Position numbers and translations under genes: made by a program
Part shown: positions 9,094 to 18,006 of the stretch, in pieces
Position numbering within the stretch: the first letter of the stretch is position 1
Layout: the number at the start of each line of letters is the position of its first letter
Assembly: GCF_014207955.1 (NCBI RefSeq)
Contig: NZ_JACHLK010000006.1
Span: 124,001 to 188,000 of the forward strand
Direction: 5' to 3'
DNA: 64,000 nucleotides
Source of the DNA: Acidovorax soli
GTDB taxonomy: Bacteria; Pseudomonadota; Gammaproteobacteria; Burkholderiales; Burkholderiaceae_C
Notes under the pieces: generated by a model
The model's database searches: none
Told to the model about the DNA's origin: nothing
Seen by the model: only the letters and a program-made list of their open reading frames with translations

Positions 9094-9927
9094 ATGGCAC
9101 CGCACCTCACCGCCGGCCTGGGGCTCAAGCCCGCGCACTACGAACAGGCCCTTCACTGCACGGACCCCGGCCTGTGGTGGGAGGTGCACCCCGAGAACTA
9201 CCTGGCCGATGGCGGCCCCCGCCTGGCCTGGCTGGAGGCCATCCGCGCCCGGCATCCGGTGGCACTGCATGGTGTATCGCTCTCGCTGGCGGCCGACGCG
9301 CCGCCCGACGAGGCGCACCTGGCCCGGTTGGCGGCCCTGGCGCGGCGCATCGAGCCGGCGATCGTCTCAGAGCACCTGGCCTGGTCCACCTGGCGCGGCC
9401 GCTACCTGCCCGACCTGCTGCCGTTTCCGCGCACCCACGCGGCCCTGGCGCGCGTGGCGGCCAACATCGGGCGCACGCAGGAGGTGCTGGGGCGGCCCAT
9501 CGCCATCGAGAACCCCACGCACTATTTGCACTTCAACGGCCACGACTGGGCCGAGACCGACTTCCTGGCCGAGTTGGTGCGCCGCACCGGCTGCCAATTG
9601 CTGCTGGACGTGAACAACGTCCATGTGAGCGCCCACAACCTGGGCACCCGCGCAGAGGACTACCTGGACGCCTTCCCCCTGCATGCGGTGGCCGAGATCC
9701 ACCTGGCCGGCCACCAGGCCGACCCCGCGCTGGGCAATGCCCTTCTGATCGACAGCCATGATGCCCCCGTGGCCGATGCCGTGTGGGCACTGTACCGGCG
9801 CGTGATCGAGCGCACCGGCCCGGTGCCCACCTTGATCGAACGCGACGACCAGTTGCCCGCGTTCGACGTGCTGCGCGACGAACGTGCGCAGGCGCATGCA
9901 GATCTGGAGGCCTTGCCATGCAACTGA
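9094..9927 (+). CDS. bufB: BufB, DUF692 (MNIO) iron-dependent peptide-modifying oxidase
   Basis: 277-aa TIM-barrel protein of the DUF692/multinuclear non-haem iron oxidase family. Candidate iron ligands are in ALHGVSLSL, SEHLAWS, IENPTHY, LLDVNNVHVSAHN, EIHLAGH, DSHDAPV and ERDDQLP, all at family positions. It is predicted to convert cysteines of BufA into heterocycles in the cytoplasm before export. It lies 18 nt after bufA and its end overlaps bufC by 10 nt. The start ATG at 9094 opens MAPHLTAGLGLKPAHY; the GLGL(K/R) opening is typical. Confidence 0.92.
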   Translation: MAPHLTAGLGLKPAHYEQALHCTDPGLWWEVHPENYLADGGPRLAWLEAIRARHPVALHGVSLSLAADAPPDEAHLARLAALARRIEPAIVSEHLAWSTWRGRYLPDLLPFPRTHAALARVAANIGRTQEVLGRPIAIENPTHYLHFNGHDWAETDFLAELVRRTGCQLLLDVNNVHVSAHNLGTRAEDYLDAFPLHAVAEIHLAGHQADPALGNALLIDSHDAPVADAVWALYRRVIERTGPVPTLIERDDQLPAFDVLRDERAQAHADLEALPCN

Positions 9928-10694
9928 GCCACTTCCAGGAGGGCCTCGCGAATGCGCTGATGCCGCTGTCGGCGCCCCACGCCGAGGCGCCGGAATGGCT
10001 GGCCGCCCTGCAGGCCCAGCCGGGCTTCGCGGTGTACCGCAACACGGTGTACAAGGGCTGCATCGACGCCCTGCTGGCCAACTACCCCACGGTGGGCGGC
10101 ATGGTCGGCGAAGACTGGTTGCGCGCGGCGGCCGCTGTCTTCGTGCAGGAACAGCCCCCGCGCGATGCGCGCCTGATGGCCTATGGCGAAGGCTTCGCCC
10201 ACTTCCTGCAGCGCTTCGCGCCCGCGGCAGACCTGCCCTACCTGCCCGGCGTGGCCCACCTGGACCGCTGCTGGACCGAGAGCCACCTGGCCGCCGACGC
10301 CCCGGCGCTGGATGCCGCGTGGCTGGCCGCCCAGGCACCGGACGCCCTGGCGGGCATGCACCTGGTGCCCCACCCCGCGGCCCGCTGGACCTGGAGCGAA
10401 GACCACCCGGCCTGCACGCTCTGGCAACGCCAGCGCAACGGCGACGCCATGGATGCCGAGCTGCCCTGGCAGGGTGATGGCGCCCTGCTCACCCGGCCCG
10501 CGGGCGGCGTGCAGTGGAGGCCGCTGCAGCGCGCGGGCATGGATTTTCTGAACACCTGTGCCGCAGGCCAGACGCTGGGGCAGGCCGCCGAACAGGCCCT
10601 GGCCGCCGATCCCGGCGCCGACCTGGGCGCGCTCCTGGTCCAGCTGCTGCAGGCCGGCGCACTGTGCCTGCCACCCACCCCGAATTCCCGCTGA
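9918..10694 (+). CDS. bufC: BufC, DUF2063 partner protein of the MNIO enzyme
   Basis: 258 aa. The N-terminal helical DUF2063 domain (about residues 1-95) holds GFAVYRNTVYKGCIDALLANYPTV, the hallmark of the family; the C-terminal half is the part proposed to bind the precursor peptide and present it to BufB. The start lies inside the last codons of bufB, so the two are translationally coupled. Together with bufA and bufB it completes the minimal bufferin maturation set. Confidence 0.88.
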   Translation: MQLSHFQEGLANALMPLSAPHAEAPEWLAALQAQPGFAVYRNTVYKGCIDALLANYPTVGGMVGEDWLRAAAAVFVQEQPPRDARLMAYGEGFAHFLQRFAPAADLPYLPGVAHLDRCWTESHLAADAPALDAAWLAAQAPDALAGMHLVPHPAARWTWSEDHPACTLWQRQRNGDAMDAELPWQGDGALLTRPAGGVQWRPLQRAGMDFLNTCAAGQTLGQAAEQALAADPGADLGALLVQLLQAGALCLPPTPNSR

Positions 10695-10706
10695 GAAGGA
10701 CACACC

Positions 10707-11192
10707 ATGAACACCACCTCTTCGTTTCCCCATGCCACGCCCACGGTGCCCGCCTCGGGCCCACGCCATGCGCTGGCCCGGCTGGCCGGTTTGCTGGAAT
10801 GGGCCACGCCGCACAGCCTGCTGGCACTGGCCAACCGCCTGGGCATTGCCGCGATCTTCTGGATGTCGGCCCGCACCAAGGTCGAGGGCTGGTTCACCAT
10901 CTCGGACAGCGCCTACCTGCTGTTCCGCGAGGAGTACAAGCTGCCCCTGCTCCCGCCCGAGCTGGCGGCACAGATGGCGACCGTGGCCGAGCACCTGTTC
11001 CCGGTGCTGCTGGTGCTGGGCCTGTGCACCCGCCTGTCGGCCCTGGCGCTGCTGGGCATGGTGCTGGTGATCCAGGTCTTCGTCTACCCCGACGCCTGGC
11101 CCACGCACCTGTCGTGGGCCGGCCTGCTCTTCTACCTGGCCGGGCGCGGCGCGGGCAACCTCTCCCTCGACCGGATCCTCGGAATCCGCTGA
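10707..11192 (+). CDS. DoxX family membrane protein of the bufferin operon
   Basis: 161 aa with an N-terminal polar tail and four hydrophobic helices (about residues 45-60, 90-108, 112-128, 132-150), typical of DoxX/DUF417-like proteins. It is the last gene of the sigF-controlled operon, 12 nt after bufC, with a GAAGGA ribosome site. DoxX-like genes are common at the end of bufferin/GIG operons; a redox or quinone-linked role is inferred from the family. It ends 6 nt before the convergent trxC stop. Confidence 0.82.
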   Translation: MNTTSSFPHATPTVPASGPRHALARLAGLLEWATPHSLLALANRLGIAAIFWMSARTKVEGWFTISDSAYLLFREEYKLPLLPPELAAQMATVAEHLFPVLLVLGLCTRLSALALLGMVLVIQVFVYPDAWPTHLSWAGLLFYLAGRGAGNLSLDRILGIR

Positions 11193-11198
11193 GCCCGG

Positions 11199-11639
11199 TC
11201 AGCCCACGCTGCGCACCCAGCGCGCGATGTCGGCTGCATTCATGGCGCCAGAGACCCGCGCGGCCTCACGCCCTTCCTTGAAGAGGATCATGGTCGGGAT
11301 GCTGCGGATGCCAAAGCGCCCCGCAATCGCCTGGTGGGCCTCGGTATCGAGCTTGGCCAGCTGCACCTGCGGTTCCAGGTCTTTGGCGGCCTGCGCGAAG
11401 GCCGGCGCCATCTGCAGGCAGGGGCCGCACCAGGGGGCCCAGAAGTCCACCACCACGGGCAGGTGGCTGCGGCCCACATGCTTGTCGAACGACGCGGCAT
11501 CCAACGACACCGGCGCGCCGGCGAACAGGGGCTGGTGGCAGCTGCCGCAATCGGGGGCGCTCGAGAAGTCCGCCCGCTTGACACGGTTGGTGGTGTGGCA
11601 ATGGGGGCAGACGATGTGGGGGGATGCTTCTTCGTTCAC
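11199..11639 (-). CDS. trxC: thioredoxin 2 with N-terminal zinc ribbon
   Basis: 146 aa cytosolic disulfide reductase. The N-terminal zinc-binding module has CPHC (about residues 11-14) and CGSC (31-34); the thioredoxin domain carries the active site WAPWCGPC and the cis-proline segment RSIPTM. It starts at the GTG at 11639, preceded by GGAG ten bases upstream; no in-frame ATG fits. It is convergent with the bufferin operon and divergent from otsB. Thioredoxin 2 usually belongs to oxidative-stress responses. Confidence 0.92.
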   Translation of the reverse strand: MNEEASPHIVCPHCHTTNRVKRADFSSAPDCGSCHQPLFAGAPVSLDAASFDKHVGRSHLPVVVDFWAPWCGPCLQMAPAFAQAAKDLEPQVQLAKLDTEAHQAIAGRFGIRSIPTMILFKEGREAARVSGAMNAADIARWVRSVG

Positions 11640-11840
11640 GCAAAAATCTCCGTGGAGCACGCTGCAGCGTGCGCTGGGCAGGTGGGGCTGCCTGTAAGAC
11701 AAAGGGCCATTTTCATCTTGTGACAATGGGGGCGCAGCACAGCCTTTGCAAGCCCCCACCCTGCGCAAGCCCAAGCCTGGAGCGGCTTTCGGGCCTGCCG
11801 CGGACGTACGACAAGTACCCGCGCAAGCGCTCAGGCTCGC

Positions 11841-11869
11841 TGGCAGAGGCCTATCCCGTCTGCTATGGT
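11841..11869 (+). promoter_or_regulatory. possible promoter of the trehalose operon
   Basis: TGGCAG (11841-11846), 17 nt, TATGGT (11864-11869). The -10 is good, the -35 weak. The start point would fall only a few bases before the otsB ATG, giving a nearly leaderless mRNA. The rest of the 238-bp trxC-otsB gap shows no gene. Confidence 0.35.
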
Positions 11870-11877
11870 GCGGCCAC

Positions 11878-12615
11878 ATGCAGCTGCTCCCTTCCCTGAC
11901 AACAGCCCATGCGCTTTTTCTTGATTTCGATGGCACCCTCACCGAGATGGCGCCCCGGCCCGAGGCCGTGCGCATCTCTTCGGGCCTGGTCCCCACGCTC
12001 GCCGCGCTGAGCACGCACCTCGATGGTGCCCTGGCCATCGTCACGGGCCGGCGCGAGAGCGATATCGACCACTTCCTGGACCCCTTGCGCCTGCCGCTGG
12101 CCAGCGAGCACGGCTCGCAGTACCGGCTGGCCGACGGATCGCGCCCGGCCATCACTCCGCCCAACCTGGAGCCCGTGCTCCAGGCCACCACGCAACTGGC
12201 CGCGCAGCACGGCGGGCTGCTGGTCGAGCCCAAGCGCGCCAGCGTGGCCCTGCACTACCGGCTGGCACCGCACCTGGAGGACCTGTGCCGCGAGACCATG
12301 CTGATTGCATTGCGCAAGGTGCATGGCCTGGAACTCATGCAAGGCAAGTTCGTCTTCGAAGCCAAGCCCCGTGGCGTGGACAAGGGCCAGGCCATCACCG
12401 ACTTCATGACGCAGCCGCCCTTTGCGGGCCGCATGCCCGTCTTCGCCGGTGATGACGTGACCGATGAAGCCGGCTTTGCCGCCGTGCATGCCCTGGGCGG
12501 CTGGGGCATCAAGGTGGGCGAAGGCCCGACGCAGGCACAGCACCGCTGCATGACACCGGCCGCATTGCGTGGCTGGCTGTCGGCGGCACGAACCTCCTGG
12601 GAGCGCGCACGATGA
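11878..12615 (+). CDS. otsB: trehalose-6-phosphate phosphatase
   Basis: 245-aa HAD-superfamily phosphatase that makes trehalose from trehalose-6-phosphate. HAD motif I is FLDFDGTLTEMAP (about 14-26) with the nucleophilic Asp; motif II ends AIVTGR; motif IV is FAGDDVTDEAGF (near 195). The start at 11878 gives the usual length; the reading frame is open further upstream but without homology. Its stop overlaps the GH15 start (ATGA). Three-gene operon otsB-GH15-otsA. Confidence 0.93.
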   Translation: MQLLPSLTTAHALFLDFDGTLTEMAPRPEAVRISSGLVPTLAALSTHLDGALAIVTGRRESDIDHFLDPLRLPLASEHGSQYRLADGSRPAITPPNLEPVLQATTQLAAQHGGLLVEPKRASVALHYRLAPHLEDLCRETMLIALRKVHGLELMQGKFVFEAKPRGVDKGQAITDFMTQPPFAGRMPVFAGDDVTDEAGFAAVHALGGWGIKVGEGPTQAQHRCMTPAALRGWLSAARTSWERAR

Positions 12616-14441
12616 CCACCACCACGACCCACGACCAACCCACCGCCGCCGTGGCGCCGCAACAGGGCTCGCTCAACCTGGGCATGATCGGCAACTGCGC
12701 CATCAGCGCCCTGATCGACAGCCAGGCCCGCATGGTCTGGTGCTGCCTGCCGCGCTTCGATGGCGACCCGGTCTTCAATGCCCTGCTGCAGCCGGGCGAG
12801 GACGGTAGCCACTTCGCCATCGAGATCGAGGACATGGCGTCTGCGCACCAGTGGTACGAGCCCAATACCGCCATCCTGCGCACCCAGCTGTTCGACAAGG
12901 CCGGGCACGGCGTGGAGATCACCGACTTCGCGCCGCGCTTCTTCAGCCGCTCGCGTTTCTTCCGGCCCATGACGCTGGTGCGCCGGGTGCGCCCCATCCA
13001 GGGCTCGCCGCGCATCCGCGTGGCCATCAAGGTGCGCTACGACTGGGGCCAGACCGAACCACAGATCACGCGCGGCAGCAACCACATCCGCTATGTGGGC
13101 GGCAGCATGGCGCTGCGCCTGTCCACCGATGCGCCGGTATCGCACGTGCTCTCGGGCCAGCCCTTCGTGCTCACGCGCGAGCACAACTTCATCCTGGGCG
13201 CCGACGAGAGCCTGCTCGATGGCATCGCCGACACGGCGCGCCTGTTCGAGCAGGAGACCACCGCCTACTGGCGCGGCTGGAGCCGGGCCCTGGCCGTGCC
13301 ACTGGAGTGGCAGGACGCAGTGATCCGCGCGGCCATCACGCTCAAGCTCTCGCTGTATGAGGACACGGGCGCCATCGTGGCGGCCATGACCACCAGCATC
13401 CCCGAGTCGGCCCACAGCGGGCGCAACTGGGACTACCGCTTCTGCTGGCTGCGCGACGCCTTCTTCGTGGTGCGCGCGCTCAACAGCCTGTCCGAAGTGG
13501 GCACCATGGAGGACTACCTGCGCTGGCTCAGCAATGTGGTGGTAGATGCCGGCAGCGGGCACATCCAGCCGCTGTACGGCATCGGCCTGGAGCGCGAGCT
13601 GCCCGAGTCCCTGGTGCCGCAGCTCGCAGGCTACCGCGGCATGGGCCCGGTGCGAATGGGCAACCAGGCGGCCGAGCATTTCCAGCACGACGTGTACGGC
13701 AACATCGTGCTGGGCGCGGCCCAGGCCTTCCACGACCACCGGCTGCTGCACCGCGCGGGCCTGGGGGAGTTCACGCGGCTCGAACAGGTGGGCGAGAACG
13801 CGGTGCGCGTCTACGGCCAGCCCGACGCCGGCATGTGGGAGCTGCGCACGCGTGCGCGCGTGCACACCTCTTCGGCCCTCATGAGCTGGGCCGCCTGCGA
13901 CCGCCTGGCCAAGATCGCCACGGCCTTGAACCTGCCCGACCGCGCCGCCTACTGGCACGGCCACGCGCAGCGCATGCAGGAGGAGATCATCGCCAAATCA
14001 TGGAGCGAATCGCGCCAGGCCTTTGCCGAAAGCTTCGGCGGCAACGAGCTCGATGCCAGCGTACTGCTGATGGCCGAGGTCGGCCTGATCGACCCCAGGG
14101 ACCCGCGCTTCGTGAGCACCGTCGAGGCCATGGAAAAGAGCCTGTGCGATGGCCCCTACATGCGCCGTTACGAGGCGGCCGACGACTTCGGCAAGCCCGA
14201 GACGGCCTTCAACATCTGCACCTTCTGGCGCATTGATGCGCTGGCGCGCATCGGCCGCAAGGACGAGGCGCGCGCCATCTTCGAGACCATGCTGGCTGCG
14301 CGCAACCCGCTGGGCCTGCTGTCGGAAGACACGCACCCGGAAACGCAGGAGATGTGGGGCAACTTTCCGCAGACCTACTCGATGGTGGGCGTGATCAACG
14401 CGGCCGTGCGCCTGTCGGCCCGCTGGGACAGCGTGATTTGA
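12612..14441 (+). CDS. glycoside hydrolase family 15 protein (glucoamylase/trehalase-like)
   Basis: 609 aa. The N-terminal beta-sandwich domain (about 15-240) starts with GMIGNCAISALID and DSQARMVWCCLPRFD; the (alpha/alpha)6 catalytic domain (about 245-600) has GRNWDYRFCWLRDA, GIGLERELPE and the WGNFPQTYSMVG C-terminal motif of bacterial GH15. GH15 includes true trehalases as well as glucoamylases. Lying between otsB and otsA, with start and stop overlapping otsB, it may recycle trehalose or trim alpha-glucans; the substrate is inferred from context only. Confidence 0.88.
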   Translation: MTTTTTHDQPTAAVAPQQGSLNLGMIGNCAISALIDSQARMVWCCLPRFDGDPVFNALLQPGEDGSHFAIEIEDMASAHQWYEPNTAILRTQLFDKAGHGVEITDFAPRFFSRSRFFRPMTLVRRVRPIQGSPRIRVAIKVRYDWGQTEPQITRGSNHIRYVGGSMALRLSTDAPVSHVLSGQPFVLTREHNFILGADESLLDGIADTARLFEQETTAYWRGWSRALAVPLEWQDAVIRAAITLKLSLYEDTGAIVAAMTTSIPESAHSGRNWDYRFCWLRDAFFVVRALNSLSEVGTMEDYLRWLSNVVVDAGSGHIQPLYGIGLERELPESLVPQLAGYRGMGPVRMGNQAAEHFQHDVYGNIVLGAAQAFHDHRLLHRAGLGEFTRLEQVGENAVRVYGQPDAGMWELRTRARVHTSSALMSWAACDRLAKIATALNLPDRAAYWHGHAQRMQEEIIAKSWSESRQAFAESFGGNELDASVLLMAEVGLIDPRDPRFVSTVEAMEKSLCDGPYMRRYEAADDFGKPETAFNICTFWRIDALARIGRKDEARAIFETMLAARNPLGLLSEDTHPETQEMWGNFPQTYSMVGVINAAVRLSARWDSVI

Positions 14442-14508
14442 GCCCCACACCCCCGGTTTGCGGCCGTGTCCCACAAGCGAACGCGGTTCTGGTGGAGATG
14501 ATGGACGC

Positions 14509-15888
14509 ATGAGCCGTCTTGTTGTCATCTCCAACCGCCTTGCCGACCCCCGCAAACCTGCCGCTGGAGGCCTGGCGGTTGCCTTGGGCGAGGCCCTGAA
14601 CCAGACCGGAGGGCTCTGGTTCGGCTGGAGCGGCACCGTCGTCGAAGGTGGCACGCCTGGCGAGGGCGAACTCCATACCCGCCAGGCCGGGCCCGTGACG
14701 CTGGCCACCGTGGACCTGTGCCGCGAAGACCACGACGCCTACTACCAGGGCTACAGCAACAGCGTGCTCTGGCCGGTGTTCCACTACCGGCTGGACCTGG
14801 CCGACTTCAACGCCAGCTACGTCGCCGGCTACCGCCGCGTGAACCAGATGTTTGCGCGCAAGCTGCTGCCGCTCTTGCGCGAGGACGACACCATCTGGGT
14901 GCACGACTACCACCTGATCCCATTGGCCGCCGAACTGCGCGCCATGGGCTGCCGCCAGCGCATCGGCTTCTTCCTGCACATCCCCATGCCGCCGCCGCTC
15001 ATCATGGCGGCCATTCCGCAGCACGAGTGGCTGATGCGATCGCTGTTCGCCTACGACCTGGTGGGCCTGCAGAGCGAGGCCGATGTCTCGCACTTCACAC
15101 GCTATGTGCGCAACGAAGGCAGCGCCGAGGAAGTGGGCGCCCAGCGCCTGCGTGCCTTTGGCGGCACGGTGCAGGTGCAGGCCTTTCCCATCGGCATCGA
15201 CGTGGACGAGTTCACGCGGCTCACGCAGGCACCTGACGCCGTGGAAACCTGCGAGAACATGCGCGACGAGTACTCGCGCCGGCGCCTGCTGCTGGGCATC
15301 GACCGGCTCGACTACTCCAAGGGCATACCGCACCGGGTGCGCGCCTACCGCGAGCTGCTCGACCGCTACCCCGAGAACCGCAACAGCGCCACGATGATCA
15401 TGATCGCCTCGCCTTCGCGCGACGACGTGCACGCCTACGCGGACCTGCGCCACGAGCTCGAAGGCCTGTGCGGATCGGTCAACGGCGACTATGGCGAGCT
15501 CGACTGGATGCCCGTGCGCTACATCCACCGCACGGTGGCGCGCAAGCGCGTGCCCGGCCTGTGCCGCGCCGCGGCCGTGGGCCTGGTGACACCGCTGCGC
15601 GACGGCATGAACCTGGTGGCCAAGGAATACGTGGTGGCGCAGGACCCTGAGGACCCGGGGGTGCTGGTGCTCTCGCGCTTTGCGGGGGCCGCCGAGCAAT
15701 TGAAGGAAGCGCTGCTGGTGAACCCCTACGACACCCAGGGCACGGCCGACAGCATCCAGCAGGCGCTGCAGATGCCGCTGGCCGAGCGCCAGGCGCGGCA
15801 CGGCAAGCTCATGGCGCGCATCCGCGAATACGACGTGCACTGGTGGCGCAAGGCCTTCCTGCAAGCCCTGCAGGAAGCAGGGGACTGA
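14509..15888 (+). CDS. otsA: alpha,alpha-trehalose-phosphate synthase (UDP-forming)
   Basis: 459-aa GT20 glycosyltransferase joining UDP-glucose and glucose-6-phosphate into trehalose-6-phosphate, the substrate of OtsB. Motifs: [37 protein letters not shown], and the late [11 protein letters not shown] and [11 protein letters not shown] blocks. The start ATG at 14509 follows GGTGGAG. The 67-nt gap after GH15 has no clear terminator, so one mRNA is likely. Trehalose serves osmotic and desiccation stress. The gene ends 6 nt before the convergent DUF2905 gene. Confidence 0.95.
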   Translation: MSRLVVISNRLADPRKPAAGGLAVALGEALNQTGGLWFGWSGTVVEGGTPGEGELHTRQAGPVTLATVDLCREDHDAYYQGYSNSVLWPVFHYRLDLADFNASYVAGYRRVNQMFARKLLPLLREDDTIWVHDYHLIPLAAELRAMGCRQRIGFFLHIPMPPPLIMAAIPQHEWLMRSLFAYDLVGLQSEADVSHFTRYVRNEGSAEEVGAQRLRAFGGTVQVQAFPIGIDVDEFTRLTQAPDAVETCENMRDEYSRRRLLLGIDRLDYSKGIPHRVRAYRELLDRYPENRNSATMIMIASPSRDDVHAYADLRHELEGLCGSVNGDYGELDWMPVRYIHRTVARKRVPGLCRAAAVGLVTPLRDGMNLVAKEYVVAQDPEDPGVLVLSRFAGAAEQLKEALLVNPYDTQGTADSIQQALQMPLAERQARHGKLMARIREYDVHWWRKAFLQALQEAGD

Positions 15889-15894
15889 CGGCGT

Positions 15895-16089
15895 TCAGAT
15901 GAATTTGGCGATCAGGCTGGCAACAAAGCTCAGCAGCAATGTGGAGGCGAGCGGGATGTCCCATTCGCGCCCCCGCCACCGAAAGCGCAGGTCCCCCGGC
16001 AGCTTGCCAAAGCCGATGCGCCGCAGCATGGGCGACAGCCAGCTGATGAACATCAGCGCAAGAAAGACGACAAGAAACCAGCGGAGCAT
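15895..16089 (-). CDS. DUF2905 family small membrane protein
   Basis: 64 aa: an N-terminal hydrophobic helix MLRWFLVVFLALMFIS, a polar middle with GKLPGDLRF (the family signature), and a second C-terminal helix LLLSFVASLIAKFI. DUF2905 proteins are widespread and uncharacterised. It lies 17 nt downstream of the sulfonate-type permease gene and may be its last co-transcribed partner. Confidence 0.85.
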   Translation of the reverse strand: MLRWFLVVFLALMFISWLSPMLRRIGFGKLPGDLRFRWRGREWDIPLASTLLLSFVASLIAKFI

Positions 16090-16106
16090 GCCCCGAGTGT
16101 AGGCGC

Positions 16107-16985
16107 CTACCTGGAAACACCCCAGCGGCGCACGGTCAGACGCTCCAGGGTATGAAAGCCCAGGCTTTCGACCGCCAGGCCGATCAGGATCACCAGCACC
16201 AGGCCCGCGAACACCTTGTCGGTGTAGAGCTCGTTGCGGTTCTGGAAGATGTACCAGCCCAGGCCGCCCTTGCCCGACGATGCGCCGAACACCAGCTCGG
16301 CCGCGATCAGCGTGCGCCAGGCAAAGGCCCAGCCGATCTTGAGCCCCGACAGGATGGACGGCAGCGCAGCCGGCACCAGGATCTGCAGCACGTAGCGCAT
16401 GCCGGTCAGGCCGTAGTTGCGCCCGGCCATGCGCAGGGTCTCGGGCACGGACTGGAAGCCCGCATAGGTATTGAGCGCCAGCGGCCACAGCACCGAATGG
16501 ACGAGCACGAACACCAGGCTGCCCTGCCCCAGGCCGAACCACAAGAGCGCCAGCGGCAGCAGCGCAATGGCCGGCAGCGGGTTGAACATGGAGGTCAGCG
16601 TGGACAGCAGGTCGCGCCCGAACTGCGTGGACACGGCCAGGGTGGTGAGCACGAAGGCACCCAGGATGCCCGCGAAATAGCCTTTGAGCAGCACCGACAG
16701 CGAGATCGCCGTCTTGGCCACCAGCTCGCCCGAGGCCAAGCCCTCCACCAGGGCCTTGGCGGTCTGCAAAAAGGTGGGCAGCAGCAGATCATTGTCCTGC
16801 CAGCGCGCCACCACCTCCCACAGCACGGCCAGCACGGCCAGGATCACGAGCTTGCGCACCCATGCCTGTTGCCAGATGCGCGCGGCCAGGGGCAGCGGCT
16901 GCACGGGCGCGATGCCGCCCAGCGGCTCTAGGCTGCGCTCGAATTCGGGGCGCACAGGTGGGGTCAGCAGGGTGGGAGCGCTCAT
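16107..16985 (-). CDS. ABC transporter permease, nitrate/sulfonate/taurine type
   Basis: 292 aa, inner-membrane subunit with about six helices of the BPD_transp_1 fold. The EAA-like loop is in LRMAGRNYGLTGMRYVLQILVPAALPSILSGLKIGWAFAWRT (shown in part; about residues 180-220), typical of SsuC/TauC. The start overlaps the ATPase stop by 4 nt. With the ATPase, binding protein and TauD dioxygenase it forms an operon for uptake and desulfonation of an organosulfonate, probably taurine-like. Confidence 0.9.
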   Translation of the reverse strand: MSAPTLLTPPVRPEFERSLEPLGGIAPVQPLPLAARIWQQAWVRKLVILAVLAVLWEVVARWQDNDLLLPTFLQTAKALVEGLASGELVAKTAISLSVLLKGYFAGILGAFVLTTLAVSTQFGRDLLSTLTSMFNPLPAIALLPLALLWFGLGQGSLVFVLVHSVLWPLALNTYAGFQSVPETLRMAGRNYGLTGMRYVLQILVPAALPSILSGLKIGWAFAWRTLIAAELVFGASSGKGGLGWYIFQNRNELYTDKVFAGLVLVILIGLAVESLGFHTLERLTVRRWGVSR

Positions 16986-17992
16986 ACGGAAATCTGGAAA
17001 GGCAGCGCGCCCACGGGCCGCTTCGGGGTGACAAGCGGCACGCCGCCCTGGCGGCCGGGCGTGAGCGCCTCGGCATCGGCCTGCACCGAGCCCGGCACGG
17101 CTGCCGCACCGGGCTCATCGAAGAGCAGGCGGTGGATGCGCTGGGCCGTGGCCTGGAAGTCGGCACCGCCCAGGCTGTTCAGCCCGAACTGGTGGCTGTT
17201 GACCTCGGCGCGCAGCCGGCCCGGGTGGGGCGAGAGGATGGCGATGCGGTTGCCCACCACCAGCGCCTCTTCGATGGAATGGGTCACGAAGATCAGCGTG
17301 AAGCGAAACTCGTCCCACAGCGAGAGCAACTCCTCCTGCATGCGCCGGCGCGTGAGGGCATCGAGCGCGGCAAAGGGCTCGTCCATCAGCAGCACCTGGG
17401 GCTGCATGGCCAGCGCGCGCGCAATGGCCACGCGCTGCTTCATGCCGCCCGAGAGCTGGTGCGGGTGCACGTCAGCGAACTTGGACAGCCCCACCTTGTC
17501 GATGTAGAGCGCCGCGCGGTCCGCCGCCTCCTGGCGGCCCACGCTGCGCGAGGCCAGCAGCGGGAACATCACGTTGTCGCGCACCGTCTTCCACGGCGGC
17601 AGTTGGTCGAACTCCTGGAACACCACCACGCGGTCGGGCCCAGGCCGCGTGACGGCGCGGCCGTCGAGCAGGATCTGCCCTTCGCTGGGCGCGATAAAGC
17701 CCGCGATCGACTTGAGCAAGGTGGACTTGCCGCAACCCGAGGCGCCCAGCAGCACGAAGCGATCGCCCGCATGCACGTCGAAGCCCACGCGGTGCGTGGC
17801 ACGCACCACGCGCTCGCGCGTGCGGTAGTCGATGCTCACGCCCTGCACCTGCAGCAGCGCTGCGGAAGAACCGGCAGGCACGTCCGCATTGGCAACAGCC
17901 AGGTCCAGGGCCTGCGCCTCGTCCTCCAGCGCCGCGCGTTCGCTCTGCAGCGGCGGCGAGAAGGGGCCCAGCCGGATGGTGTGCTCACTCAT
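16982..17992 (-). CDS. ABC transporter ATP-binding protein, nitrate/sulfonate/taurine type
   Basis: 336 aa. Walker A GASGCGKST (about 84-92), Q-loop VVFQEFDQLPPW, signature LSGGMKQR, Walker B LLMDEPFAALD, switch His in FVTHSIEEA. It is longer than SsuB/TauB by an N-terminal tail of about 45 residues and a C-terminal tail of about 60, neither with a recognised domain. 14 nt separate it from the binding-protein gene. It energises the permease at 16107-16985. Confidence 0.92.
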   Translation of the reverse strand: MSEHTIRLGPFSPPLQSERAALEDEAQALDLAVANADVPAGSSAALLQVQGVSIDYRTRERVVRATHRVGFDVHAGDRFVLLGASGCGKSTLLKSIAGFIAPSEGQILLDGRAVTRPGPDRVVVFQEFDQLPPWKTVRDNVMFPLLASRSVGRQEAADRAALYIDKVGLSKFADVHPHQLSGGMKQRVAIARALAMQPQVLLMDEPFAALDALTRRRMQEELLSLWDEFRFTLIFVTHSIEEALVVGNRIAILSPHPGRLRAEVNSHQFGLNSLGGADFQATAQRIHRLLFDEPGAAAVPGSVQADAEALTPGRQGGVPLVTPKRPVGALPFQISV

Positions 17993-18006
17993 GCCCGCAT
18001 GGCCCG

